Of a DNA stretch of 64,000 nt, positions 52,212-60,660 are shown piece after piece. This stretch comes from UBA1858 sp965227695 (GTDB taxonomy: Bacteria; Pseudomonadota; Gammaproteobacteria; UBA4575), in contig OZ245760.1 in assembly GCA_965227695.1 (NCBI GenBank), positions 1,488,001 through 1,552,000 on the forward strand, in the 5' to 3' direction. Each line of letters opens with the position of its first letter. Position 1 is the stretch's first letter. Below the pieces are notes generated by a model. The model worked only from the letters and a program-made list of their open reading frames with translations, did not search any database and was not told where the DNA came from. The position numbers and the translations under genes were made by a program.

Positions 52212-53117
52212 ATGGAAAAGCCATACATATTACACATGATTACTGCGGCCAAAAATCTAAGTCCATTTGATGCCAACATGGCGATTGATGCAGGCTGGAC
52301 ACACTGTATCCCATATATCTCCGTTGAAAATGAAGAGGTGCAGGCGCTGGTACAGGATGCGATTTTTTCGCGCGGCCCAAGCGGAGTGAAAAGAACAGGA
52401 ATTTTCTTTGGTGGCCGAGACATGCATGATGCCATGGAAATGCTCAAAACCTGCCAGAAATCAATGGTTCCGCCTTTTGAAGTTTCTGCATTCGCGGATC
52501 CGAGTGGTGCCTTCACTACTGCTGCAGGGATGCTGGCTGCCGTTGAAAAGGCCTTGAAGGAAAAATTCAATACTGACTTAAAAGGAAAAACTGTCGCAGC
52601 GCTGGGTGGCACAGGGCCTGTTGGCATGGCGGGTGCCGTTATCGCGGCAAAAGCCGGCTCGGATGTCACCATATTTGGTCGTCAGAAAGATAAGTCGCAG
52701 CGAATTGCCGGTGTCTGTAATGCTCAATATGGATCGGATCAAATTAACATCAAAGGCGACTCTATCGATTCGCTGAGCTCAGTGATAAGTGATATCGATG
52801 TGATTCTGGCGACTGCCTCTGCGGGTGTGGAAGTGATGAGCCGTGAACAGGTGCTGAATGCCAGCCAGCTCAAGGTGGCCGCGGATGTAAACGCCGTGCC
52901 ACCTTCAGGAATAGCCGGCCTTGGCGTGATGGATGATGCCGCGCCGATTGATGAATCACCAAGCGGCGCGGTGGGAATTGGCGCGCTGGCCATTGGGAAT
53001 GTTAAATATCAAACCCAGAATCGATTACTCAAGCAAATGCGTGAAACAGATAAGCCTGTCTACCTGCACTTCGAACATGCATTTGAGGTAGCACGCGATT
53101 ACGTCAATAAAAACTAG
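52212..53117 (+). CDS. mtdB: NAD(P)-dependent methylene-H4MPT dehydrogenase
   Basis: MtdB oxidises methylene-H4MPT to methenyl-H4MPT, making NAD(P)H. The 301-residue protein has an N-terminal substrate domain (AAKNLSPFDANMAIDAGWTHCIPY) and a Rossmann domain with ALGGTGPVGMAGAVIAAKAGSDVTIFGRQ near residue 134, followed by GVEVMSREQVLNASQLKVAADVNAVPPSGI. These agree with MtdB rather than the NADP-specific MtdA. The end overlaps the inferred start of the next gene by 20 bp. Confidence 0.94.
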   Translation: MEKPYILHMITAAKNLSPFDANMAIDAGWTHCIPYISVENEEVQALVQDAIFSRGPSGVKRTGIFFGGRDMHDAMEMLKTCQKSMVPPFEVSAFADPSGAFTTAAGMLAAVEKALKEKFNTDLKGKTVAALGGTGPVGMAGAVIAAKAGSDVTIFGRQKDKSQRIAGVCNAQYGSDQINIKGDSIDSLSSVISDIDVILATASAGVEVMSREQVLNASQLKVAADVNAVPPSGIAGLGVMDDAAPIDESPSGAVGIGALAIGNVKYQTQNRLLKQMRETDKPVYLHFEHAFEVARDYVNKN

Positions 53118-54249
53118 GCCGCTTATTATTGTCGCCCATTCGGCGCGTGCGCTGGCTGAATCTGCCAGACGGGTCGGATGGGATGTGATCACAGTCGATG
53201 GTTTTGCTGATCTGGATACGCTTAAGGTGTCTATGGTCAGTTGGTGCTTGCCTTTGAAGTGCGGTGCATTCGAGAATAATCGCGTAGTGACCTGCTTATC
53301 ACGCATTCTGGCTGATCTGCCCGATGCCTATGTGTTACTCGGTGCCGGTGCCGAGCACTATGCCCAATGGATAGAATCAACAACTCGCTGGCAAATCTGT
53401 GGTAATTGTGCAGGGGTCATGCAATCCATCAATGATCCGGTCACTTTCTTTGGTGGATTGAACGCGTTATCCATCCCTTATCCTGAGATTTCACTTCAGG
53501 GTGAAGACATGCCAGATCCGACAGGCTGGTTATACAAATGTGTGAATTCCTGTGGTGGTGCGGGTATTCGTCGGACCAGACTTGAAAAGCTGTCAGCCGA
53601 TGGATACTGGCAAAAAGAAATTCAGGGCGAATCCACTTCAGCGCTTTACATCACTGATGGCCAGCAGCGGATGTGTCTGGGATACAATCGTCTGCATACC
53701 CGGAGATTAGGTCAGGAATATATCTATACTTACCAGGGCGCCACGGCCAATATATCTATAGATGATAAAATATCATATAAAATAGATAGTTATATTGAAA
53801 AAATAATAGATCACTTTAATATTAAAGGTGTTTTCAGCGTCGACATGATAATAGATACTTCCGCGGGAAGAACGGATGTATATGTGCTGGAGGTTAACCC
53901 ACGTGTGTCCGCCACTTACGAGCTATATGAGCAGGTCAATGCTCATCTGAATTTGGTTGACGAGCACATCAGAGTGTGTGAGGGTGTGCGCCTCTCCGAG
54001 TTCACGTTAGATAAGAGGGTTGCTGCATACAGGATTGTCTATGCTGATCGTGAATGTGTCGTCCCCCCTGATATTAACTGGCCTGCATGGTGTAAAGATC
54101 TGCCTGAAACTGGTCGGCGTATCGGTCTGTTTGAGCCTGTCTGCAGCGTGTATGCCGATGCCGACAAGGGCGACATACAGGATTTGCTCGATGAGCGCGA
54201 GAGAAATGTTTTACAAAGTATTACAGAAAATATAAACACAAAAATATGA
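53098..54249 (+). CDS. ATP-grasp protein of the H4MPT cluster (ORF17-like), probable ATT start
   Basis: The ATP-grasp fold is recognised by an N-terminal Rossmann-like strand (RPLIIVAHSARALAESARRVGW), EIQGESTSALYI, the ADP/Mg segment GVFSVDMII ... YVLEVNPRVSATYELYE. It likely forms an amide or phosphate bond in H4MPT or methylofuran synthesis; the reaction is not established. The first ATG/GTG/TTG in frame (GTG 53185) would remove the N-terminal strand. The frame stays open upstream to a stop at 53089; ATT at 53098, nine bases after GAGG, is the best start candidate. Bases 53740-53840 are unusually AT-rich. Confidence 0.8.
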   Translation: MTSIKTRPLIIVAHSARALAESARRVGWDVITVDGFADLDTLKVSMVSWCLPLKCGAFENNRVVTCLSRILADLPDAYVLLGAGAEHYAQWIESTTRWQICGNCAGVMQSINDPVTFFGGLNALSIPYPEISLQGEDMPDPTGWLYKCVNSCGGAGIRRTRLEKLSADGYWQKEIQGESTSALYITDGQQRMCLGYNRLHTRRLGQEYIYTYQGATANISIDDKISYKIDSYIEKIIDHFNIKGVFSVDMIIDTSAGRTDVYVLEVNPRVSATYELYEQVNAHLNLVDEHIRVCEGVRLSEFTLDKRVAAYRIVYADRECVVPPDINWPAWCKDLPETGRRIGLFEPVCSVYADADKGDIQDLLDERERNVLQSITENINTKI

Positions 54250-54258
54250 ATAATCGCT

Positions 54259-55227
54259 ATGAACAATCAACCCAGTATTAATGACCTTTCCCAGCCTATT
54301 CTGCAGCGACTTATTGATCGAAAGACGGCTTTGCGCGTCGGTGTTGAGCAGAACTCCACGGGTGTCATGATTATCGACGCCGGTATTAATAACCAGGGTG
54401 GGCTGGAAGCCGGACGACTGATCAGTGAAATCTGTCTGGGCGGACTTGGGAACGTTTCACTGACTCACACAAATAGCGCGCCAAATTGGCCGCTATCGGT
54501 TTATGTCCACACTTCAAATCCGGTGTTGGCCTGTCTTGGAAGCCAGTATGCCGGCTGGCAGCTTTCTCACGGCGAAGGTAAAACAGCCTTCTACGCACTG
54601 GGCTCAGGGCCGGGCCGCGCGGCCTCCCTGCGCGAGCCGCTTTTTAAAGAACTCGGCTATCAGGACAAGGCGGAAAAAGTCTGTATTGTGATGGAGGTTG
54701 ATAAACAGCCGCCGACAGAATTATTGGTTAAAATGGCCGAGCAATGTTCTGTTCAACATGAAAATCTAAGTATAATTTTGACTCCTACCAGTAGCTTGGC
54801 GGGTGTTGTTCAAGTTGTTTCCAGAGTATTGGAAACCGCGTTGCATAAAGCACATGAACTCAAGTTTCCGCTCGAACGTATTATTGATGGTGCGGGCAGT
54901 GCGCCACTTTGTCCACCAGTTCCTGATTTTGTACAGGCAATGGGTCGGACAAATGACGCGATTCTGTTTGCCGGCAGGGTGCAGTTATTCGTTAGTGGGC
55001 CTGATGACGATGCGCGGGCACTGGCCACGGCATTGCCTTCTAATACCTCAAAGGATTATGGCAAGCCCTTTGCCAAAGTATTTTCCGATGCAAAATACGA
55101 TTTCTACCAGATTGATCAAATGCTGTTTAGCCCGGCACAAGTTAGCGTGACCGCCGTGGAAAGTGGAAATACGTATTTCGCTGGTGAAGTGAATCTGGAT
55201 TTACTGAAAGAATCATTTGGTGGCTGA
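54259..55227 (+). CDS. mch: Methenyl-H4MPT cyclohydrolase
   Basis: Mch hydrolyses methenyl-H4MPT to formyl-H4MPT. The 322-residue protein matches the family: VIDAG-like MIIDAGINNQGGLEAGRLISEICLGGLG, VHTSNPVLACLGSQYAGW, ALGSGPGRAASLREPLF, and IIDGAGSAPLCPPVPDFVQAMGRTNDAILFAGR. It follows the ATP-grasp gene by 9 bp and overlaps the RimK-like gene by 8 bp. Confidence 0.96.
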   Translation: MNNQPSINDLSQPILQRLIDRKTALRVGVEQNSTGVMIIDAGINNQGGLEAGRLISEICLGGLGNVSLTHTNSAPNWPLSVYVHTSNPVLACLGSQYAGWQLSHGEGKTAFYALGSGPGRAASLREPLFKELGYQDKAEKVCIVMEVDKQPPTELLVKMAEQCSVQHENLSIILTPTSSLAGVVQVVSRVLETALHKAHELKFPLERIIDGAGSAPLCPPVPDFVQAMGRTNDAILFAGRVQLFVSGPDDDARALATALPSNTSKDYGKPFAKVFSDAKYDFYQIDQMLFSPAQVSVTAVESGNTYFAGEVNLDLLKESFGG

Positions 55228-56131
55228 CGACGGGGCGAATATCGCCATCATTACCGATGATCCGGGCTGGCACGGTCACCAGCTAAAACAGGTATTACTG
55301 CAAAGGGGATATCACCCGCGCTTTGTACGCTTGCAGGACTGCCACTTCGATTTAAGTGCAGACCATGCCGGGATAGTTATCCCCGGCTTTAACCAGTTGC
55401 CCCGCGCGGTGTTTGTGCGCGGGATTCCCGGGGGCAGTCTTGAACAGGTTGTCTATTATCTCGATGTGTTGCATGGCTTAGAGCATCTTGGCGTGCCGGT
55501 GATGAACTGCACGCGTGCACTGGAGCGCAGTGTCGATAAGGGGATGACAACATTCCTTCTGAAAAGCAAAGGTATCCCAACCCCAAAATCATTATTTAGC
55601 AGTGACTTACACTATATTAGTCATAAAATACATGAATTTATGAATGCGGGTCTCGAAGTGGTCATCAAGCCGATATTTGGATCGCAGGGTAAAGGTGTAC
55701 AAAGAGTCCGTCAAAAATCTGATTACATCGACTATTCTCTGATGCAGGGAGTCATGTATGTCCAGGAATATATTGATGCCGGGGAACAAACAGGTGTTGA
55801 CTATCGTGTCTTTGTAGTCGGTGATGAAATTGTCGCCAGTATGAAGAGAACAGGCCAGAGCTGGATAACCAATGTGGCGCAGGGCGGGCAGGTGGAAGCG
55901 GTTTGTCTTGCTCGTGCGGTGGAGAAAATGGCGCTCGAAGCCGTCAGAGTCACCGGACTTGATTATTCAGGGGTCGATTTGATTCGGGACAAGTCTGGTC
56001 GCTTCTGGGTGACCGAGGTAAACAGCGTGCCCGCCTGGAAGGGCTTACAGCAAACGACAGCAGTCAACCTGACGGAGAAGATTGTTGATCACTTTCTGGC
56101 TCGCTGCAATCTTCCGTCACTTTCAGGGTAA
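55220..56131 (+). CDS. RimK-like ATP-grasp ligase of the H4MPT cluster (ORF5-like)
   Basis: The 303-residue protein has the RimK/glutamate-ligase arrangement: an N-terminal Rossmann-like part (NIAIITDDPGWHGHQLKQVL), MNCTRALERSVDKGMTTFLL, the ATP-binding VVIKPIFGSQGKGVQRV, RVFVVGDEIVASMKR, and the metal-binding GVDLIRDKSGRFWVTEVNSVPAW. Relatives add glutamate residues; methylofuran carries a polyglutamate chain, so glutamylation is a reasonable guess. GTG 55220 is the likely start, overlapping the mch end; TTG 55217 is also possible. Confidence 0.85.
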   Translation: MADDGANIAIITDDPGWHGHQLKQVLLQRGYHPRFVRLQDCHFDLSADHAGIVIPGFNQLPRAVFVRGIPGGSLEQVVYYLDVLHGLEHLGVPVMNCTRALERSVDKGMTTFLLKSKGIPTPKSLFSSDLHYISHKIHEFMNAGLEVVIKPIFGSQGKGVQRVRQKSDYIDYSLMQGVMYVQEYIDAGEQTGVDYRVFVVGDEIVASMKRTGQSWITNVAQGGQVEAVCLARAVEKMALEAVRVTGLDYSGVDLIRDKSGRFWVTEVNSVPAWKGLQQTTAVNLTEKIVDHFLARCNLPSLSG

Positions 56132-56137
56132 GCGGCC

Positions 56138-56998
56138 ATGCATAAATCTCGCGATCATTATCAGCAGTGTTACCACCAGGCCTGCTTAATGGAGCTCAGG
56201 GCCATCAAACCCGGAAATGTCGGCTATCATGCTGATGGCCATGGCATGCGCGTCAATCAGTTTGAAATAAGCGCGGACGTCTCCTCAAAAGCACTGTTTG
56301 AGCCCTGCAGCAGTGTAGGCGAGCGTATCTATAACGCGATCAAAGCCACACATGATGCCGTTGGTGATAACACTAATCTGGGGATTATTTTACTTGTCGC
56401 ACCGCTGGTGGAGACATTGCTGGCGACCTCTGACCGGCAACTCCTACTGTCTGACATTGAAAATATTCTGGGTCAGCTTTCAATTGAAGATGCAAAATTT
56501 ACTTACCGGGCCATCCAGCTTGCCATGCCTGGCGGGATGGGGCAGGTAAACGCGCAGGATATCGCCAGTGAGCCCTCTGTCACACTGTTTGAGGCCATGC
56601 AGATGGCTGAACATAAAGATCGGGTCGCTTTTCAGTATACCCATCAGTACGAAGATATTTTTGAACATAATCTGCCCACATTCTGGCGTTATATGGATCG
56701 CTGGGGAAGTCCGCAATGGGCTGCGACAGCAATATTTCTCAGTCAGTGGCGGCGAATCCCGGATAGCCTGATAATTCGTAAAAATGGTCTATTAAAAGCG
56801 CGGGAAATTAGTGATATGATTGCGCCTCTTGCCAATCGAGTGTTGGCGTCGAGGGATCCGACTGAGCATGTTTCGGACTTGTTATCTCTGGATAATCAAC
56901 TGAAGCGTGCCGGAATCAATCCCGGAACGACTGCGGACTTGACGGTTGCAACATTGTTTGTCGCTGCCATTGAGTCGGCCGACTTGAGCGGTAAGTAA
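56138..56998 (+). CDS. CitG/MdcB-like (triphosphoribosyl-dephospho-CoA synthase family) protein (ORF7-like)
   Basis: The 286-residue helical protein has the family landmarks QACLMELRAIKPGNVGYHADGHGM, DNTNLGIILLVAPL, AMPGGMGQVNAQD and a C-terminal NPGTTADLTVATLFVAA. CitG makes a citrate lyase cofactor precursor; no citrate or malonate lyase genes are present, so the homologue likely serves H4MPT or methylofuran synthesis, as in other methylotroph clusters. The reaction is unknown. It lies 6 bp after the RimK-like gene. Confidence 0.85.
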   Translation: MHKSRDHYQQCYHQACLMELRAIKPGNVGYHADGHGMRVNQFEISADVSSKALFEPCSSVGERIYNAIKATHDAVGDNTNLGIILLVAPLVETLLATSDRQLLLSDIENILGQLSIEDAKFTYRAIQLAMPGGMGQVNAQDIASEPSVTLFEAMQMAEHKDRVAFQYTHQYEDIFEHNLPTFWRYMDRWGSPQWAATAIFLSQWRRIPDSLIIRKNGLLKAREISDMIAPLANRVLASRDPTEHVSDLLSLDNQLKRAGINPGTTADLTVATLFVAAIESADLSGK

Positions 56999-57069
56999 AA
57001 GGGACGAACTTGGAGCATGAAAACTTACTAGTAATTTTCATCAGGAAGCGCCCATAACAATCTTTTTAT

Positions 57070-57100
57070 CGTAAATTTTTACGGCTGTTTGTTAACAAAC
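57070..57100 (+). promoter_or_regulatory. Twin palindromes in the leader of fae
   Basis: CGTAAATTTTTACG (57070-57083) is a perfect inverted repeat with a 2-base centre. GTTTGTTAACAAAC (57087-57100) is a perfect 14-bp palindrome 3 bases later. The second ends 26 bases before the fae ATG. They may be operator half-sites or mRNA hairpins ahead of the ribosome site AGGAG. No known regulator is assigned. Confidence 0.45.
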
Positions 57101-57126
57101 AACACTAATTAATTAGGAGAAATTAA

Positions 57127-57654
57127 ATGGCAGTAGTCAACAGAGTAATGGTTGGTGAGTCACTTGTGAATGACAATGATCCATCAGGCACTATGGCAGA
57201 AATCGCTCACATCGACTTGCTGATGGGCCCGCGTGGTTCAGCAGTTGAAACAGCATTCTGTAATGGTTTGGTAAACAACAAAGATGGTTTTTCTACTTTG
57301 TTAGCTGTTGTTGCACCCAACCTACCTTGTAAGCCAAACACAATGATGTTCAACAAAGTAACCATCAAAGGTGCCACGCAAGCCGTTCAAATGTTCGGTC
57401 CAGCTCAGGCAGCTGTTGCTAAAGCAGTCGCTGACTGTGTTGAAGATGGTACGATTCCTGCTGATGAAGCTGATGATATCTTCATTTGTGTGGGTGTTTT
57501 CATTCACTGGGAAGCCAAGAGTGATGAAGCTATCTACGAAAACAACTACAAAGCTGTTAAGCAATCTATTGAGCGTGCTATCAAAGATGAGCCAAAAGCA
57601 TCGACAGTTGTTGCACAAAAAGACTCTGCCGAGCACCCATTCAAGGGTTTCTAG
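57127..57654 (+). CDS. fae: Formaldehyde-activating enzyme
   Basis: Fae condenses formaldehyde with H4MPT to methylene-H4MPT in the cytosol. The 175-residue protein is typical in length and sequence: VGESLVNDNDPSGTMAEIAHIDLLMG with the catalytic His at residue 28, GPRGSAVETAFCNGL, PNLPCKPNTMMFNKVTIK and a C-terminal EHPFKGF. The ribosome site is strong (TTAGGAG, seven bases before the ATG). It has its own leader with two palindromes and a terminator, consistent with high, separate expression. Codon choice (GCT, GTT, GAA) looks biased towards high expression. Confidence 0.97.
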   Translation: MAVVNRVMVGESLVNDNDPSGTMAEIAHIDLLMGPRGSAVETAFCNGLVNNKDGFSTLLAVVAPNLPCKPNTMMFNKVTIKGATQAVQMFGPAQAAVAKAVADCVEDGTIPADEADDIFICVGVFIHWEAKSDEAIYENNYKAVKQSIERAIKDEPKASTVVAQKDSAEHPFKGF

Positions 57655-57679
57655 GCAATCTATTGTTGTCCGATATATG

Positions 57680-57714
57680 CCTCGGGTTGTCTACGCAACT
57701 CGGGGTATTTTTTT
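57680..57714 (+). terminator. Intrinsic terminator after fae
   Basis: CCTCGGGTTG (57680-57689) pairs with CAACTCGGGG (57696-57705), counting two G-U pairs, around a 6-base loop, followed by TATTTTTTT. It separates fae from the PTPS fusion gene that starts at 57743. Confidence 0.82.
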
Positions 57715-57742
57715 GTCCGCATTTTCATGCTGAAGTGATATT

Positions 57743-58975
57743 ATGAAATGTTATGAATGCCAGGCTGATGTAGAACAGATTGATAACGCACATCTGGCTG
57801 CGTGCAGTGGTTTAACATTGCAGGAATATTGCATTCGACATCATATTTCACTCGATCTTCTGGTACGAGAATCAATGGTGAATGCTGCTGATGATACCCG
57901 TCTTTATACTCTGCCAGCGGAGCCGGTAACAACACGGGCAAATACCATACTGCTGGCATTATCCGCAGCCCAATGTCTTACAAAAGAAGCGGACTTTATC
58001 TGTTTGTCCAGCGATATCCGGCGACTCGATGAACTTTTATGGTACCTGCGTGAATTACAGGCATTTGGATTTCAGTTTCGTCAGGAGTACCGTTATTCCA
58101 GTTCAAGCCACCGGGTCGTCCCAGTAAACCGCATTAAAACATTGCGCAGTTATGAGGAGAAATTTCCCGCGCTTGATGTAACGCCTGAAACTGCCATCGA
58201 CTTTAAATTATTTTTGTCTGTCATCGTTGCCCGGCTTGGTGAACTGCGTAAAGGTTATGTGTTTTTTTCTTTACCTGCTTGTGGAAGTCTGGACTTTTTA
58301 TGGCAGCGACTGACCAATGATTACCAGATTCGCTGGGTAAAGCTTGATGAAGGTGAGCATTCGATACTGTTCAGAACCGAGTCTCTGCAGGATGCACAAC
58401 GTCTGCTGACTCTGGTGGAACCCTGTCTGAAAATCATTCCCTGTGTGCGTGACAGATTCTATGCCAATGTCCCGCAAGCGATGGTCAGCAAAGAGCTGGT
58501 TTTTGACTCAGCGCACTTTATTACAGATCATCCCGGCAAATGTGCCAATCTGCATGGTGGGCGCTATACTCTGAATGTAAAGATCAAAGATCGCATCGAC
58601 CCGCTGACAGGGTTTGTTATTGACTATGGTTATCTTAAGTCTGTAGTCAAGCGTCAGGTCATCGAGAGACTTGACCATCAGAATCTCAACTTCGTATGCG
58701 CAGATCTAGGCTGGCGATCCAGCACTGAATTACTCAATATATTTATATGGGAACAGTTGATTGGCTATTTGCCGGGTCTTGTCGAATTAAAAACATATGA
58801 AACCACCCAGTCATACTGTCAGTACCAGGGTCCAAGTCTTGAGCAGATGCAGAATCAAAAAAATAAAGATGATGCCCTCAAGTTTTTTTCGCAAGCATCC
58901 CTGGGTCAGTCTGTGTTGCGTTCATTACTTGGAACAGGCCAGGACTTAAATAGTCTCAAGATAGTCAAAAAATAA
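57743..58975 (+). CDS. 6-pyruvoyl-tetrahydropterin synthase/QueD family protein with long N-terminal extension
   Basis: The C-terminal part (residues about 250-375) is PTPS/QueD-like: ELVFDSAHFI, GKCANLHGGRYTLNVKI, LTGFVIDYGYLKSVV, LDHQNLNFV and LKTYETTQSYCQY. In this family the HGH of the zinc site gives two ligands; here it reads HGG, so one ligand is missing, while the Cys, the DH pair and the first His remain. About 250 residues precede it: a possible zinc finger (C3, C6, H17, C21, then GLTLQEYCIRHH) and a domain I cannot name. Context suggests the pterin part of H4MPT. Confidence 0.8.
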   Translation: MKCYECQADVEQIDNAHLAACSGLTLQEYCIRHHISLDLLVRESMVNAADDTRLYTLPAEPVTTRANTILLALSAAQCLTKEADFICLSSDIRRLDELLWYLRELQAFGFQFRQEYRYSSSSHRVVPVNRIKTLRSYEEKFPALDVTPETAIDFKLFLSVIVARLGELRKGYVFFSLPACGSLDFLWQRLTNDYQIRWVKLDEGEHSILFRTESLQDAQRLLTLVEPCLKIIPCVRDRFYANVPQAMVSKELVFDSAHFITDHPGKCANLHGGRYTLNVKIKDRIDPLTGFVIDYGYLKSVVKRQVIERLDHQNLNFVCADLGWRSSTELLNIFIWEQLIGYLPGLVELKTYETTQSYCQYQGPSLEQMQNQKNKDDALKFFSQASLGQSVLRSLLGTGQDLNSLKIVKK

Positions 58976-59672
58976 TTTCATCCAGCTCCGCGCCTGTGAT
59001 CTTGCCATGGTGTAACATGCTTGCAATGAGTGCGCCTTCTATGTTTTGTTTCGCAAGTCGCTGGATATCCTCAAGATTGCGTAAACCACCGCCGTAATAA
59101 AAATTATGCGACGCCTGGTATGGTACCATGTCACGCAATAACTGCCTGTCTGGCCCATCGTCGCTGCCAACATGTCCCAGCGACAGAATAATTACATCTT
59201 TCGGCCATAAAGTATGATAATCCAGTAGATTTGCAGGTCCCAGGATATGGTTGTGTTTAATATCAATAGAAAGTAATGGATTGTATTGGTTGAGATGATT
59301 GAGTGCGGTTGCCAGTACTTCAACTGTACTAAAAGATTCACTACCAAGAATAGGGCGTACATTGGTGTTTGAGTGCATCGTCTCTGTCCACTGATCATGC
59401 ATTGAGCCTGCATCGATCCAAAATTCAATATCTGGATACTTGTTACACACGCTTGTCCACAGTTGTGAATCAAAATGCTGTCTTTCTATACTGTCAAGGT
59501 CAGCAATGTAGATTGTTTTAAAGTGTGCGAAGTTTAGAATCTTTTCAATGACATGGTGTATTTCGGATGATTGGCTTACACTTGAACGTGCTGGCTGGTA
59601 CTTCTCACGCCGGCCGGCTTTTGCAAGTACAACCTGTCCATACTGATAGTCTATAACCGGAATTATTTTCAT
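58965..59672 (-). CDS. HisA-like TIM-barrel protein of the H4MPT cluster (ORF9-like)
   Basis: The 235-residue protein resembles HisA/HisF: MKIIPVIDYQYGQVVLAKAGRREKYQP at the start, YIADLDSIER, WIDAG, PILGSESF, SIDIKHN and YYGGGLRNLEDIQRL. Such HisA relatives occur in methylotroph H4MPT clusters with unknown function; no histidine genes are near. Its end overlaps the PTPS fusion by 11 bp (converging). Its start codon is only 3 bp from the divergent ATP-grasp ATG at 59676, so its promoter must lie inside that gene. Confidence 0.85.
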   Translation of the reverse strand: MKIIPVIDYQYGQVVLAKAGRREKYQPARSSVSQSSEIHHVIEKILNFAHFKTIYIADLDSIERQHFDSQLWTSVCNKYPDIEFWIDAGSMHDQWTETMHSNTNVRPILGSESFSTVEVLATALNHLNQYNPLLSIDIKHNHILGPANLLDYHTLWPKDVIILSLGHVGSDDGPDRQLLRDMVPYQASHNFYYGGGLRNLEDIQRLAKQNIEGALIASMLHHGKITGAELDEIIF

Positions 59673-59675
59673 TAC

Positions 59676-60650
59676 ATGCGTTTATTTGTCACTGAATTTA
59701 TCACTGGCGGTGGTATTGCCAATGATCTGTTGCCGGACAGTTTAAAGCAAGAAGGGCAGTTAATGTTACAGGCAGTCCTCAACGAATGCTCAAAAATCAA
59801 TGGGCTGGAGTTAATAATCACCAAAGATGCCCGGATCAAGCTTGACCCTGTGGGTGCCAGAGTGCATGTCGTTGAAAATACAGTGGATTACATGCAGCAA
59901 TTAATATTGCTTGCAAGACAAAGCGATGTAACCTGGGTAATTGCACCGGAAAGCGAAGGCATACTTGAATCCATCATTCAGCACCTAACCCGTGAACAAG
60001 TCACCCTGCTTAACTGTGATCAGGAGTCGGTGAGAATTTGCGCAGACAAACTGGCCTGTTTTCACCATCTTGTCGCGAATAATATAGCGACAGTTAAATG
60101 CTTTTCCGGTGAGCAGATTGCGATGCATGAAGGTGCCTTTATGATTAAACACCGCGATGGGGTCGGCGGCGAAGGTTTAATGCAATGTCAGAATGCGGCT
60201 GAAGTTCGTCACTATACTGGCGCAGATAGTGATCAGTGGGTAATACAGCCCTATGTCAATGGTGAGCATCTTAGTATAAGCATGATCTGTTCTGACCATG
60301 ATGTGCGTGTTATTACGCTTAATCAGCAGGTGTTTAGCGGACTCAAAACGCCCCGACTTGCTGCCTGTTTAGTGAATGCTCACCCTGTCAATGATGCTGT
60401 CAGGACGATTGCTATAAAGCTTAAGACTGCTTTGCCGGGGCTGCGCGGATACGTCGGTGTTGATCTTATCCAATGCAATGATGAATATTTTGTAGTGGAT
60501 ATTAATCCCCGTTTAACTTCTTCATTTGCAGGGTTGTCTGCAGTACTTAAATCCAATCCGGCCGAGTTATGCATCAATAGTGTCATGAACGCCAGAGTGC
60601 CTGAAGAGATAGCATTAAATAATAAAATCATTGAGGTGAAAGTTGTCTGA
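59676..60650 (+). CDS. ATP-grasp protein, MfnD-like (tyramine-glutamate ligase type)
   Basis: The 324-residue protein begins MRLFVTEFITGGGIANDLLPDSLKQEGQLML, the characteristic start of methylotroph OrfY and MfnD proteins. It has WVIAPESEGILE, an ATP-binding HRDGVGGEGLMQ, VIQPYVNGEHLSISMI and GVDLIQ ... FVVDINPRLTSSF with the metal-binding residues. MfnD joins glutamate to tyramine in methanofuran synthesis, so an equivalent methylofuran step is likely. It overlaps the next frame slightly and is divergent from the HisA-like gene. Confidence 0.85.
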   Translation: MRLFVTEFITGGGIANDLLPDSLKQEGQLMLQAVLNECSKINGLELIITKDARIKLDPVGARVHVVENTVDYMQQLILLARQSDVTWVIAPESEGILESIIQHLTREQVTLLNCDQESVRICADKLACFHHLVANNIATVKCFSGEQIAMHEGAFMIKHRDGVGGEGLMQCQNAAEVRHYTGADSDQWVIQPYVNGEHLSISMICSDHDVRVITLNQQVFSGLKTPRLAACLVNAHPVNDAVRTIAIKLKTALPGLRGYVGVDLIQCNDEYFVVDINPRLTSSFAGLSAVLKSNPAELCINSVMNARVPEEIALNNKIIEVKVV

Positions 60651-60660
60651 GGATATTTAC

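Noticed and set aside
53740..53840. AT-rich patch inside the ATP-grasp gene, considered as an inserted element
   Set aside because: The frame and family motifs run straight through it and there are no repeats at its edges; local drift is a sufficient explanation.
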